NCBI GenBank assembly: GCA_903893925.1
Contig: CAITOC010000047.1
Span: 1 to 48,492, forward strand
DNA: 48,492 bases
Reading direction: 5' to 3'
Origin: Candidatus Moraniibacteriota bacterium
GTDB lineage: Bacteria > Patescibacteriota > Minisyncoccia > Moranbacterales > UBA1568
In this document: piece after piece, positions 35,409-44,704 of the stretch
Numbering within the stretch: the stretch's first letter is position 1
Layout: each line of letters starts with the position of its first letter
The notes under the pieces: model-generated
Databases searched by the model: none
What the model was told of the DNA's origin: nothing
What the model saw: the letters and a program-made list of their open reading frames with translations, nothing else
Position numbers and translations under genes: made by a program

Positions 35409-36983
35409 ATGAATCGTTTGACGAGATATACCGACAACCTCTTTTTCGTATTTCTTTTCATCCTGCCGTTTCAAACGGTGTATTTGTGGCGTGAGCCGAT
35501 CATGAATGGTGCGAAGTGGCAGTATGGCACAATCGGTATATATCTGTCTTCCTTGATTGTAGCCGTTGCGATCATGCTCGGTGCCATTGTGAAAGCGAAC
35601 GCTTCAAAAAAGAAAACCATCATCGATATGATGACGACTCTGTGGCATGAACGGAAATCGGACATGTTCCTTCTCCTCTTCGTTCTCTGGTCGGGCTTGT
35701 CGATACTGTGGGCGCAGGACACGGCTTTAGCCCTATATACCTTCGTAAAGATCCTTCTTGCAGCGGATGTGTTCGTCATGACGCGAGACCTGGTTCGAAG
35801 AGGGAAGATGAAACGGATCGTCGTCGTACTTTTCGTTGCGGCCGCGATCCAGTCCGTCATCGGTATCGGACAGTTCCTGACGCAGGATAGCTTCTCCTCG
35901 AAGGTTCTCGGCATGAGCGCGTACGAATCGTGGCAGGCCGGAACATCAGTCTTGAAAAATGAAAGCGGGCGGTTCCTGCGTGCGTATGGTTCCTTTTCGC
36001 ATCCGAACGTATACGGATTATTCCTTGCAGTCGTTCTTATTCTTGTGGTATCGACAATTGGCGAAAAATCCCTCTTGTTCCCCCTTTTTCAAAGAGGGAA
36101 ACTGCTCAATGTCGTTCCATCTTCAAAGGCACGATTCCTTTTTATTAAAAATTGGAAGACGTCCTGTCTCCCATTTAAAAATGGGGTACCGAGTCTTCGA
36201 GGGGACTGCGTGTCGCCAATAGCTTTAGCGGTGGTGCAGGGATTTTGTAGTAGGACTGTTACATTTTTTGGTATCCTTATCATTCTTCTAGGTCTCATCA
36301 TGTCCTTTTCCCGTCTGGCATGGGGAGGGTTCGCACTCGGATTCATCTTTCTTGCGTGGCGATCAATTTCGGATATATATTTTTGTCATCCCGGGCTTGA
36401 CCCGGGATCCACGAAAAAAAATATTCTGGATTCCGGCTCAAAGGCCGGAATGACAGGGAGATATCCGCTTGCCATCTTCGCGACCATCGTCATTTCGACG
36501 GTGATTTTTACCGGCATATTGCACGAGACGGTTTTCCCGCGGTTCGACGGGGGTGTCGTCGATCGGGACGGTTCGGTCGTCGATCGGATGTCGACCTACC
36601 GTGACGCTTTCCAAATCGTCCGTGCTCATCCGCTCCTCGGAGTCGGTGCGGGAAACGAGACCGCAGAACTGATCCGTATCTCTCCTCATCGTCCAATATG
36701 GGACATTCAGCCGTCTCATGATGTTCCGCTCCTCATCCTTACCGAACTCGGTATACCTGGCCTCGTCCTCGCTTTGTGTTTTTTCTGGTTTTCTCTATTT
36801 CCGATAGTGAAAACAAAAACTCCCTTAGGCGATGGGAGGGCACCAGTCATCGTGATACTTCTCGTCCTCATTCCAAGCCTGCTCCTCGATCATTTCCTCT
36901 GGGACTCGAATTTCGGACTTATGTTCGTATTCATTCTCCTCGGACTGACATTCGATACAAATTATCGCTTAAAAAGGCCATAA
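35409..36983 (+). CDS. O-antigen ligase/polymerase (Wzy_C/WaaL-like), carrying two in-frame palindromic repeat insertions
   Basis: Polytopic; GSFSHPNVYGLFLAVVLIL, MSFSRLAWGGFALGFI, RMSTYRDAFQIVRAHPLLGVGAGN: Wzy_C motifs, interrupted by repeat-encoded peptides. Confidence 0.88.
   Translation: MNRLTRYTDNLFFVFLFILPFQTVYLWREPIMNGAKWQYGTIGIYLSSLIVAVAIMLGAIVKANASKKKTIIDMMTTLWHERKSDMFLLLFVLWSGLSILWAQDTALALYTFVKILLAADVFVMTRDLVRRGKMKRIVVVLFVAAAIQSVIGIGQFLTQDSFSSKVLGMSAYESWQAGTSVLKNESGRFLRAYGSFSHPNVYGLFLAVVLILVVSTIGEKSLLFPLFQRGKLLNVVPSSKARFLFIKNWKTSCLPFKNGVPSLRGDCVSPIALAVVQGFCSRTVTFFGILIILLGLIMSFSRLAWGGFALGFIFLAWRSISDIYFCHPGLDPGSTKKNILDSGSKAGMTGRYPLAIFATIVISTVIFTGILHETVFPRFDGGVVDRDGSVVDRMSTYRDAFQIVRAHPLLGVGAGNETAELIRISPHRPIWDIQPSHDVPLLILTELGIPGLVLALCFFWFSLFPIVKTKTPLGDGRAPVIVILLVLIPSLLLDHFLWDSNFGLMFVFILLGLTFDTNYRLKRP
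36066..36262 (+). repeat. In-frame repeat-like insertion inside the O-antigen-ligase-like CDS (boundaries approximate)
   Basis: TCCCTCTT...AAGAGGGA (36069-36099) and CCCATTT...AAATGGG (36170-36185) hairpins; encodes EKSLLFPLFQRGKL... between two TM segments. Confidence 0.6.
36384..36455 (+). repeat. 72-nt palindromic element inserted in frame in the CDS
   Basis: TGTCATCCCGGGCTTGACCCGGGATCC...GGATTCCGGCTCAAAGGCCGGAATGACA, TGTCAT/ATGACA ends; encodes CHPGLDPGST...LDSGSKAGMT, the familiar translation of an RPE-like palindromic repeat. Confidence 0.88.
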
Positions 36984-36997
36984 TTCATATCATTATA

Positions 36998-37025
36998 TTG
37001 ACAAAGTCGAGAAGGAACGTATGAT
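36998..37025 (+). promoter_or_regulatory. Candidate sigma70-type promoter for 37105..37650
   Basis: TTGACA-N16-TATGAT. Confidence 0.65.
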
Positions 37026-37104
37026 AGAATATCGGACGTGCAAACGTTTGAGAGCCTCAATTCCTGGCATGAAAGGGAAATCGTTCACTTAACAGGAGAA
37101 AAAG

Positions 37105-37650
37105 ATGGAAACTGACAGAGTCGCAGCTTCGCTTCTTGATTATAAGGAAACGAGCTATATTGCACCGGTTGCATTGACATTCATTCCAGAGAGAGTCACG
37201 TCACATATTCCAATTGATTTTTATCAAACCCTTCATGATAATCATCTCTGCTTTCCTTTCCAGGATCGGTTTGATCTTGATGCATTGAGGATTCCGATAC
37301 TATCGACTACGGAACGTCCCTACGTTTGGTTTTTTCTCAAGAAGGTCCCGATGGTCAATGATATTCGTTTTATATTGCCAAAAGTTTTACGACAGAAATG
37401 CGTTTCACCTCTTGGAGATATAGAAGACCTTCTCAATTTGTATCCATATGGAGAGCCGGGATTTTTTACGCTGGATTATGGTAAAATAAAAATCTGGTTT
37501 TTTTACGAAGGAGTTGGCGGTGAGATCTTTGAAGCGTATTTCAGTTGGGATTATATTCTTCATCGTTGGCGAATTGATGATAGTCGGCAAAATCACAGCC
37601 CATTTCGGTTCAACGTAGGGAATTATATTCTTTCACCATGTTATGTGTGA
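37105..37650 (+). CDS. Hypothetical protein (orphan)
   Basis: ORF starting after AGGAGAAAAAG with own promoter and terminator; no family recognised. Confidence 0.72.
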   Translation: METDRVAASLLDYKETSYIAPVALTFIPERVTSHIPIDFYQTLHDNHLCFPFQDRFDLDALRIPILSTTERPYVWFFLKKVPMVNDIRFILPKVLRQKCVSPLGDIEDLLNLYPYGEPGFFTLDYGKIKIWFFYEGVGGEIFEAYFSWDYILHRWRIDDSRQNHSPFRFNVGNYILSPCYV

Positions 37651-37663
37651 ATCGACGCATACC

Positions 37664-37711
37664 GAAAAAAAGCCCTTTGACTGCGAGTCAGAGGGCCTTT
37701 TTCTTTTTCTG
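37664..37711 (+). terminator. Rho-independent terminator, probably bidirectional between convergent genes
   Basis: AAAAAAAGCCCTTTGACT-gcg-AGTCAGAGGGCCTTTTTCTTTTT. Confidence 0.88.
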
Positions 37712-37791
37712 CATGATCCTATCCTGTTTCCGTGCCTTGTTTTACCAAATTTTCATTAGCTTTTGTATTCGTAATTCATTATTCCGAAAAT

Positions 37792-39297
37792 CTAGTACAT
37801 GATCACCGCCACCGGCTGCAGCTTGGCGACGGGATGGACGATATCATTACGTACGACGCTTTCGATGACGGCGTCGGCGTTCTTGTAGTGGGCGCTGTCC
37901 TGTTCGATGACCTTGGATGACCGGCCGTTGTAGAGGTGCACGCCACGGGTCGAAAGTTTGGCATCGAGCTCCTCACGGCTTGTGGGCACGACGGATTCGG
38001 CTGCCACCTTCGGCTTGCCAGCCCCATGGTTGCATGAGAAGAACGAGGATTCATTGCCGTCGGTACCCACGCAGAGGTACCCATCGGTCGACATGGAGGT
38101 CGGGATGAAAGCCGGCTCGCCGGTCTCACGGAAGGTTGGATGATCGGCCATTCGGGTCGGTCCGTACGCGCGGCTCGTGCCATTGCGATGGATCCAGGCG
38201 CTCTTGCCGTAGTGCTCCTCCTCGGAGACGAGGATATGCGGCATGTCATAGACAAGTTCGAAACCGGGATCACGGCCGAGGACCTCTTTGATCGTTTCGG
38301 ACACATTGTGTGCGATGATGGCACGGTTGGCGTGGGCGAAGTTCGAGCAGGCATTTCGAGCTTCCATATACATCTTCCCATCCTCTCCGTCGCCATCGAA
38401 GGTGAAGAGTTCTTCCTTGGCACCGAAATCGAAGTCTTTGATCTTTTGGGCGATGCCGTCGATGACATGCTGGCGCTTGGTGAAGAATGTCATCCGGCCG
38501 AGCCAGGCCATGAAGGCCTGTGAAAGGTGCTCACGTTTCTTGGCGGTATACATATACATCGTATACTGGCCGAGAATGCCGGAGCCGCAATGGACCATAA
38601 ACACATATTGGCCCTTCCGTATGCCAAGTTTCTCGGCAAGTACCGGATCCGGCAGATCGGACACTTTCATGAGGTCGAGGAAATGGTTGCCGGCGGCACC
38701 GAGGATACCGGAACGGAACTTTGCGAAGAACAGGAAGAGTCGCGGGATAACCTCGTAGATTTTTTGTTTGGAAACCTCTTCGCCGAAAAAGTTTCCGCGA
38801 TCAAGGGAGTTCTCTTTCTCGTACTTCGTCTCGATGCCGAGGTACTCGACAGCCGCGCCGATGCCTTTGCGACAAATATCGACGATGACATGATAGGGGA
38901 GTATCGTGCCGAGGAGTGCCTTGGTAGGGACTTTATTGACGAGCGCCTTGAAGAGTTTGTCGATATCTTCTGGTGAAAGATCGTCCTCGGTCATATTTGT
39001 CCGGACGAGACGCATGCCACAGGCGGGATCGGTATCATTCACTTGCGGGAGGATGTGCTTTTCGGTAGCGACCGTGGTCCCGGTCGCGTTTTTACGGCCA
39101 GGTTTGGAATGGACATCGGCCATCGCGGCGATATGACGGAACAGACCGCTGTTGCTTGCGACGCTTTCCAGTTGTGAAAGCGTGCTGTCTGCTGGTAAGA
39201 GCTCGTCTTGGACATGAAAGACGACCGGCACCTTCATGCGGTCGGTCTTCATCTCGCTTTTGAAATCGGTGAGTTTCGTGAATTTTTCCTTAGACAT
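37792..39297 (-). CDS. RtcB-like RNA ligase (divergent)
   Basis: ADVHSKPGRKNATGT, DTDPACGMRLV, GAAGNHFLDL, VHCGSGILG, IHRNGTSRAYGP, SCNHGAGKPK: RtcB motifs, with changes at several normally conserved positions. Confidence 0.85.
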   Translation of the reverse strand: MSKEKFTKLTDFKSEMKTDRMKVPVVFHVQDELLPADSTLSQLESVASNSGLFRHIAAMADVHSKPGRKNATGTTVATEKHILPQVNDTDPACGMRLVRTNMTEDDLSPEDIDKLFKALVNKVPTKALLGTILPYHVIVDICRKGIGAAVEYLGIETKYEKENSLDRGNFFGEEVSKQKIYEVIPRLFLFFAKFRSGILGAAGNHFLDLMKVSDLPDPVLAEKLGIRKGQYVFMVHCGSGILGQYTMYMYTAKKREHLSQAFMAWLGRMTFFTKRQHVIDGIAQKIKDFDFGAKEELFTFDGDGEDGKMYMEARNACSNFAHANRAIIAHNVSETIKEVLGRDPGFELVYDMPHILVSEEEHYGKSAWIHRNGTSRAYGPTRMADHPTFRETGEPAFIPTSMSTDGYLCVGTDGNESSFFSCNHGAGKPKVAAESVVPTSREELDAKLSTRGVHLYNGRSSKVIEQDSAHYKNADAVIESVVRNDIVHPVAKLQPVAVIMY

Positions 39298-39419
39298 AGG
39301 CAATATCTGCAATAACAACGGAAAGATTAACACGTTTCCGTATCAAGAATACCGTAAAAATGGCATTTTGTCATGCCTTGTCATTCGTTTCGCCATGGTA
39401 CGAGCTGACGGCCGTCATT

Positions 39420-40160
39420 TCACGTCCCTTTGGTTGAAAAGTATTTTCGGTATTCTTTCAGGAATGATTCCAAAGTGACTTTGAAATCCATTCGTTGTTG
39501 TCGATCAAGATGAAGTATATTTTTAGATGACCTCAAAGCAAGTGCCTCTTCAAGAGAAGATATGCCTTTGAAATCCGGATGGTACGACTGTAACAGCTCC
39601 GGAAACAAATTTTTATTTCCGGTGACGCCTCCGCTTAGCAGAATGGCACCACTCATATTGATAATATAGTTGCACCAGTCCTGCGGTTCACGGACGAAGA
39701 TATTTTTTACCGGGTCCGGATCGGTGGCATGAGCATACTCCGCCCGCAATTCGGATCGAAGGTCTCTCTTGAGCAGCTCATGGACCTCAGGTATATCGTC
39801 GGCGATATTTTTTCCGTAGAGCAGACGGGCACGAAGCTTCAAATCAAGGAGATCAAGATTGCCGATAAATCGAGTCGCTCGGTCATTGCCAAGAATCCTG
39901 TTTTGCAGATCCGCGATCGGTCGGACTGTGCATTTGAGAGCGACGGAGTACTTTGCAGAAAGCTTTTCGAAGTTTATATTTTTCGGCGTTCGTGTCGGAT
40001 CCGCAACAAATGCGAGCAGATCGTAGTCGCTGTATCCGTCTACGATGTCATAGGTCGCATAGCTACCGACGACAAAGAGCGATACGAGAGCGTCACTGAA
40101 AGCAGACCGTACAGATCCGATAATCTCATCTTCCATCTGGCCAATCAATTCTTTGTCCAC
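39420..40160 (-). CDS. Nucleotidyltransferase-fold protein
   Basis: LFVVGSYATYDIVDGYSDYDLLAFV: Pol-beta NTase motif GS...DxD. Confidence 0.75.
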   Translation of the reverse strand: MDKELIGQMEDEIIGSVRSAFSDALVSLFVVGSYATYDIVDGYSDYDLLAFVADPTRTPKNINFEKLSAKYSVALKCTVRPIADLQNRILGNDRATRFIGNLDLLDLKLRARLLYGKNIADDIPEVHELLKRDLRSELRAEYAHATDPDPVKNIFVREPQDWCNYIINMSGAILLSGGVTGNKNLFPELLQSYHPDFKGISSLEEALALRSSKNILHLDRQQRMDFKVTLESFLKEYRKYFSTKGT

Positions 40161-40202
40161 AGTGAAAAAGAAAATTCGCGAAACGATTTTTGCTGACCCA
40201 GG

Positions 40203-40472
40203 CTAGTCCAAAATGCTCGTCTTGGCGACAATGCCGTAGAGGGTGTCGAGCTCGTCGGTAAGCGTATTGATGTCCGCAGCAGTACCTTCAACTATGACGG
40301 TAATGAGTCCGCCGTAGGGCGTGATACCGGCGCGTTCCAGGTGTACACCGAGCCGAGCGATGATGCGGTCGCCGTGGCGAGTCAGGATGTCATTAACTTC
40401 CTTGGCATGAGTTCCTCGTTCCTTCACGAGGATCGATACCGTCGCGATGTGGACCTTTTGTTCTTCTATCAT
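40203..40472 (-). CDS. TM1266-like (iron-only hydrogenase regulator-type) ACT/NikR-fold protein
   Basis: KVHIATVSILVKERGTHAKEVNDILTRHGDRIIARLGVHLERAGITPYGGLITVIVEGTAADINTLTDELDTLYGIVAKTSIL resembles TM1266-type small proteins. Confidence 0.65.
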   Translation of the reverse strand: MIEEQKVHIATVSILVKERGTHAKEVNDILTRHGDRIIARLGVHLERAGITPYGGLITVIVEGTAADINTLTDELDTLYGIVAKTSILD

Positions 40473-40474
40473 AC

Positions 40475-41065
40475 TTATTTTGTTATGTATTTACCTAAAA
40501 ATGAGTCGTCTGTATTTGACTGGAGTCGTTTCCGAATTTCTGAAAATGCGCGTTCCCAGTACCCCTCGCCCTCAAAGGAAAATAACTCTGGTCGTTCCCG
40601 ATACGATGCTTCCAACTGATCGATGGTGACATATTTTGCTTCGCTGACCTCGGACTCCTGAAGCACGACATTTTCAATGTTCATGCGATGTTTGATGAAA
40701 TAGATATATTTGAATTCAGCATTTCTGATTCCATTCGGATACCGTATGAGAGCGCTCGATAACAGGGGTTCCCCAAGTTGAGTTTCATGAAGGTGTATCC
40801 CGATTTCCTCATCTGTTTCCCGGATGACAGTCGATGAGATCGATTCTCCGGCAGTAACGTGGCCCGCAGCCGCAGGACTCCATCGATTCGGGTTTACGTC
40901 CTTGTCCGCGTTTCGAAGTTGTAACAGTACGAGTCCTTCATTGTCAAAGAGGAAAATATGTACGGTTCGGTGCCAGAGTCCGTCACGATGTGCCTCACTC
41001 TTCATTCTCGTGATGCCGAGTGCCGTATTGTTCTCGTCGTAGATGTCGATCAGTTCGTCGGCCAT
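40475..41065 (-). CDS. NUDIX hydrolase (IPP isomerase/YfcD-like)
   Basis: Complete Nudix box GHVTAGESISSTVIRETDEEIGI; N-terminus ELIDIYDENNTALGITRMKSEAHRDGLWHRTVHIFLF. Confidence 0.9.
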   Translation of the reverse strand: MADELIDIYDENNTALGITRMKSEAHRDGLWHRTVHIFLFDNEGLVLLQLRNADKDVNPNRWSPAAAGHVTAGESISSTVIRETDEEIGIHLHETQLGEPLLSSALIRYPNGIRNAEFKYIYFIKHRMNIENVVLQESEVSEAKYVTIDQLEASYRERPELFSFEGEGYWERAFSEIRKRLQSNTDDSFLGKYITK

Positions 41066-41073
41066 ACATTTCG

Positions 41074-42210
41074 TTATATGATTTCATATACTTCCGCATA
41101 GCGTTGCGCCGTGATGCGCAGGTCGAAGTTTCGTTCGACGTATGTTCGCGCGGAACGACCCATCTCGGCGAGCTTCTCGCGATCTTTTTCAAGACCGTCG
41201 ACCGCGGCGAGGAACGAGTCACCGTCTCCTCGGGGGACCGTGACGGAAATCGAATCATTCGAGAACTCGCTGAAGAGAGGGATGTCCGAGAGAATGACCG
41301 GCTTGCCGCAGGCGTAGGCCTCGATGATGATGAGTGGCACGTCGAACTTGCCCTTCATGTCGACGACCGGGAACGCGATGACATCGGAGAGGTTGTACAC
41401 GCCGGGCATGTCCGCGAACGTGTCGGAGCAGTAGAATCGGTCCTCAAGTCCGGCTTCCGCGAACTTTCGCATGACGTCTCGTTTTTTCTCCTTGTCGGAC
41501 TCGTTCTTGAGACGGACGGCCCAAAAAAACCTGACGGGCGAATCGGGATAATCGCGATGATAGCGGATAATCGCGTCGGCTAGCATATCGGTCGCACCGA
41601 GTCGGGCATATTCGCCGATATAGGATACGATGAAATCACCCTCCTTGAAATCGAACCGTTTCAGCAAGGCGGGATCTTTCGGTTGCGGACTGAAATGGGT
41701 CAGATCGATACCGGGATAGATGCGTTCCACACCGGAAAAGCCCATCGTCTCGAGTCGGGCCTTCGATCGGTCGGTATAGGTGACGATCCGGTCTGCGAAC
41801 AACATCTTTTTCAGATCCGTCTCGGAATAGAGATCCTCACGCAAGGTAGCGACGGTCTGTATGGTTTTGCCACGCGTCGGCTTGAGAAATGATTTTATCG
41901 CGAAGGCATTGAGTTTCGCCGGGGTGAAGAGATAGTGCGTGATATCGAAGCGACCGCGGAATCGGAACAGGGCGAAGAAGAGCTGTATTTTGGACAGCCA
42001 ATTGAAATCTCCGGAACTGAAAACCGGTTCCTGTACGATCGATTCCGAGAGGTCGTCCAGATGGCCATGAGTCAAGATGGAGATCGGGAGCGTGGGAAGT
42101 GACTTGGCCAGGAAATAGGCGAAAATTTTGGATGCTTCGTCCCATGGGGGACAGAGCGGTCTGGTCACGAGAAGGATTCTTTTCTTGTTGATCATAGGAA
42201 ATTCATTCAA
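41074..42210 (-). CDS. Glycosyltransferase family 4
   Basis: RIYPGIDLTHFSPQ, DFIVSYIGEYARLGATDML, DVIAFPVVDMKGKFDVPLIIIEAYACGKPVILSD. Confidence 0.9.
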   Translation of the reverse strand: MNEFPMINKKRILLVTRPLCPPWDEASKIFAYFLAKSLPTLPISILTHGHLDDLSESIVQEPVFSSGDFNWLSKIQLFFALFRFRGRFDITHYLFTPAKLNAFAIKSFLKPTRGKTIQTVATLREDLYSETDLKKMLFADRIVTYTDRSKARLETMGFSGVERIYPGIDLTHFSPQPKDPALLKRFDFKEGDFIVSYIGEYARLGATDMLADAIIRYHRDYPDSPVRFFWAVRLKNESDKEKKRDVMRKFAEAGLEDRFYCSDTFADMPGVYNLSDVIAFPVVDMKGKFDVPLIIIEAYACGKPVILSDIPLFSEFSNDSISVTVPRGDGDSFLAAVDGLEKDREKLAEMGRSARTYVERNFDLRITAQRYAEVYEII

Positions 42211-42275
42211 ATCGGTTTTTCAGCTCTTTCATGTTCCGTATTTCGTCTTTTGCAATTCTCAATTCTTATTTCCAT

Positions 42276-42701
42276 CTATCGCTCCCGATAAATCTCTTTT
42301 TTCGTGCCGTCATCGGCGGAGACGGAAATGGTCGTGCGGCCTGGATCGGCCGGAATGGCCAATCGTACCGTTTCGCTTTGTCCTTTGCTAAGCGAGATGG
42401 GTGCAGTATTGAGCTCGGTGTCGTCGTGGGAAACGGTATAGGTGAATCGCGTAATGGAGGAGTGGTTGTCAATCGTGAAATCGGATGATGATGGATCTCG
42501 GGTCTCGAAGGAAAGCGTCCACCAGTTCTTCCCGAGATTCGGATCGAGGTCACGGTCTATCCGGACAAAAAGCACTCCGGAAGCGATAGCGAAGAAAAAG
42601 AGTACTATCAAAACCGTCGGGATATCTCCCGTAGCGCGTCTTTGTATGCCGGCAAGCGGTCGCTCGGATTTTTTTTCGACGGTCTTAGCGGTTTCGTTCA
42701 T
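42276..42701 (-). CDS. Small single-TM protein with extracytoplasmic beta-rich domain (hypothetical)
   Basis: ATG at 42701 overlaps the end of the upstream gene; IPTVLIVLFFFAIASGVLFVRI TM, then FTIDNHSSITRFTYTVSHDDTELNTAPISLSKGQSETVRLAIP. Confidence 0.65.
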   Translation of the reverse strand: MNETAKTVEKKSERPLAGIQRRATGDIPTVLIVLFFFAIASGVLFVRIDRDLDPNLGKNWWTLSFETRDPSSSDFTIDNHSSITRFTYTVSHDDTELNTAPISLSKGQSETVRLAIPADPGRTTISVSADDGTKKEIYRER

Positions 42702-44664
42702 AGATTTGGATGGTCGTTCCGGAATAAATGCGCGAGAAGTCGTGGGAACTCTCGAATTGTGCGGCGTCGAAGGCCGGGTTGACCGCCAGGAGATTGACAC
42801 CGACTTCGTCGAAACACGCGCGTCCTCCGTCAAGGTTTGGCATGGAAATCATCCGAAGCGTGCACTGTTCACGAGGATTCGTCTCGTCCACGTAGCGCTT
42901 GAACAGTCCGCGGGAAAGCGGATAGGCATATCCGCGCATGAAAGAGAGCTTCATCCAGGAATCCGCAGCGAGGTAGTTATGGTCTTTCAAGAAGAGATCG
43001 CCTGGTTCGGTCCGGTCGGCGAGGTATCGCGAGGCGGTGAAGACCTCGACAGCATCCTGTGCTTTCCCGGTGGAATTCGGAAGGGATGACTGGTTGTCCT
43101 GCGAACCGTTCCATGTCGCGAAAGAGAAAAGGATAAGTGCGGCGAAGAGGAAGATATTTCCTGGGAGGAACACGCTGCCAGGCTTTCCATCGGTCTTGCG
43201 GAATATGAGTGGGAACGTGGCGAGGAAGAGGCCTGCAAGGACAGAAAACGGAAAGGAAAGATAAGTCCCGATGCGGTCCGACGGAATATTGAGAAAGAGC
43301 CAGGTCGGACGGAGCGCCATGACGAGCAGAATGCCACCCCATCCGAGAACGAACGGGAAAGCAGGGGAACGACGTATCGGACGGATCGAAACGGCAATCA
43401 ACAGTGCAGCGAGGCCGAGTGCCATACGGGCGGGGCCTGTCGAGGAGGATGTTTGCAGGAAGGAGAGTCCGGTCCGGGTCGCTTTGACTGCGGTACCGAC
43501 GGCGGTCGTCACGGCGTTCGTCTCGATATAGGTCGGTTTGGCGACAAGAAAGAAAAACGCCGCGGCGAATCCGAGCGCGAGGAGCGGATATGGGGAAAGG
43601 ACGAGCCTTCCGATCTTTTGGGCCAGGCCCGGAAGCTGTCGGAAAGAAATCGCGATGAGTGAAAGGAATATGCCGGCGATGATGAAGACGAGAACAAATG
43701 TCGAGAGGTGATGCGTATAGGCGAGCGTGAGTGAGATGAGGATACCGAGTCCGAGGAAACGCGAGTCTTCTTCTATGAATGCGCGGAGGAGGGAAAGGAG
43801 AACGAGCGGAATCATCAGGTTTCCGAAGAGATTTCCGACAACGCCACCCGAGACGAATTTCGCTTCGGGAGAAGAAAGCGCAAACAGCGGTCCGGCAAAG
43901 AACAGCACGGCGAGGCCTACGGACACCGGAGAAATCGGTTCTTTGGGAAACAGGAACGAGCCAAGTCGGACGGCGAGGATGAAGGTCGAGATGACGGAGA
44001 GGATATTTATCAGGAGGAGGAAGGAGATCGGGAACCCCGAAATAAACGACACGCCGGAAAGGGTAGCGATCGCGGCGAAGGGAAGATGCTCGCCGATGAT
44101 GAAGTCGGAAATGGGCTCGGGACCCGAAAGGGCGGACTGTCCGTTTCCGACATCGATGATTTCGCGCTTGGAATAATCAGGAAGACGGCCCGTATCGGTG
44201 ATGACCTTGGACCAGTACATGTGATGTCCGAGATCGGTGGCCGTCGGGAGACCGATGTCCGCAAGGTAGAGGGTCTTGAGAAAAATCGTCAAGCCGATCA
44301 GTAGGAGAAACAACGCCCGCTCAGTCGGTGAGAATCGGATCTCTCTGTGACCGACAGCAACGGATGCCTTTTCTCTCGGGCGTCTCCATGTCTCTGGTGC
44401 GTAGCGTCCGTATGCCTGTCGAAGCAGTACGGATGTGATTGGAATGGCGAAGAATGATACGAAAAGGAACGGCGCGGAGAGTATCACGCCGGCCTTTCCG
44501 AGCGCGATCATCGAGAAGTCGAGCGATCCGATGCCGAGTACGAACGAGAACACGAACCGTTCGAGCGATAAAACCTCGAATGATCGACCGAATAATCCCC
44601 GAAACAGGATGTATCCGGAGAGAGGAATGCAACTTGCGATGAGAAGAAAGAGGAGAAACATCAT
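42685..44664 (-). CDS. Large polytopic membrane protein, GT-C-like
   Basis: Multiple TM helices; ATDLGHHMYWSKVITDTGRLPDY first-loop motif and C-terminal soluble tail, typical of GT-C-type proteins. Confidence 0.65.
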   Translation of the reverse strand: MMFLLFLLIASCIPLSGYILFRGLFGRSFEVLSLERFVFSFVLGIGSLDFSMIALGKAGVILSAPFLFVSFFAIPITSVLLRQAYGRYAPETWRRPREKASVAVGHREIRFSPTERALFLLLIGLTIFLKTLYLADIGLPTATDLGHHMYWSKVITDTGRLPDYSKREIIDVGNGQSALSGPEPISDFIIGEHLPFAAIATLSGVSFISGFPISFLLLINILSVISTFILAVRLGSFLFPKEPISPVSVGLAVLFFAGPLFALSSPEAKFVSGGVVGNLFGNLMIPLVLLSLLRAFIEEDSRFLGLGILISLTLAYTHHLSTFVLVFIIAGIFLSLIAISFRQLPGLAQKIGRLVLSPYPLLALGFAAAFFFLVAKPTYIETNAVTTAVGTAVKATRTGLSFLQTSSSTGPARMALGLAALLIAVSIRPIRRSPAFPFVLGWGGILLVMALRPTWLFLNIPSDRIGTYLSFPFSVLAGLFLATFPLIFRKTDGKPGSVFLPGNIFLFAALILFSFATWNGSQDNQSSLPNSTGKAQDAVEVFTASRYLADRTEPGDLFLKDHNYLAADSWMKLSFMRGYAYPLSRGLFKRYVDETNPREQCTLRMISMPNLDGGRACFDEVGVNLLAVNPAFDAAQFESSHDFSRIYSGTTIQIYERNR

Positions 44665-44704
44665 ACGGACAGTATACGGGAAAGCATGCGGAATTCCAAC
44701 CAGG

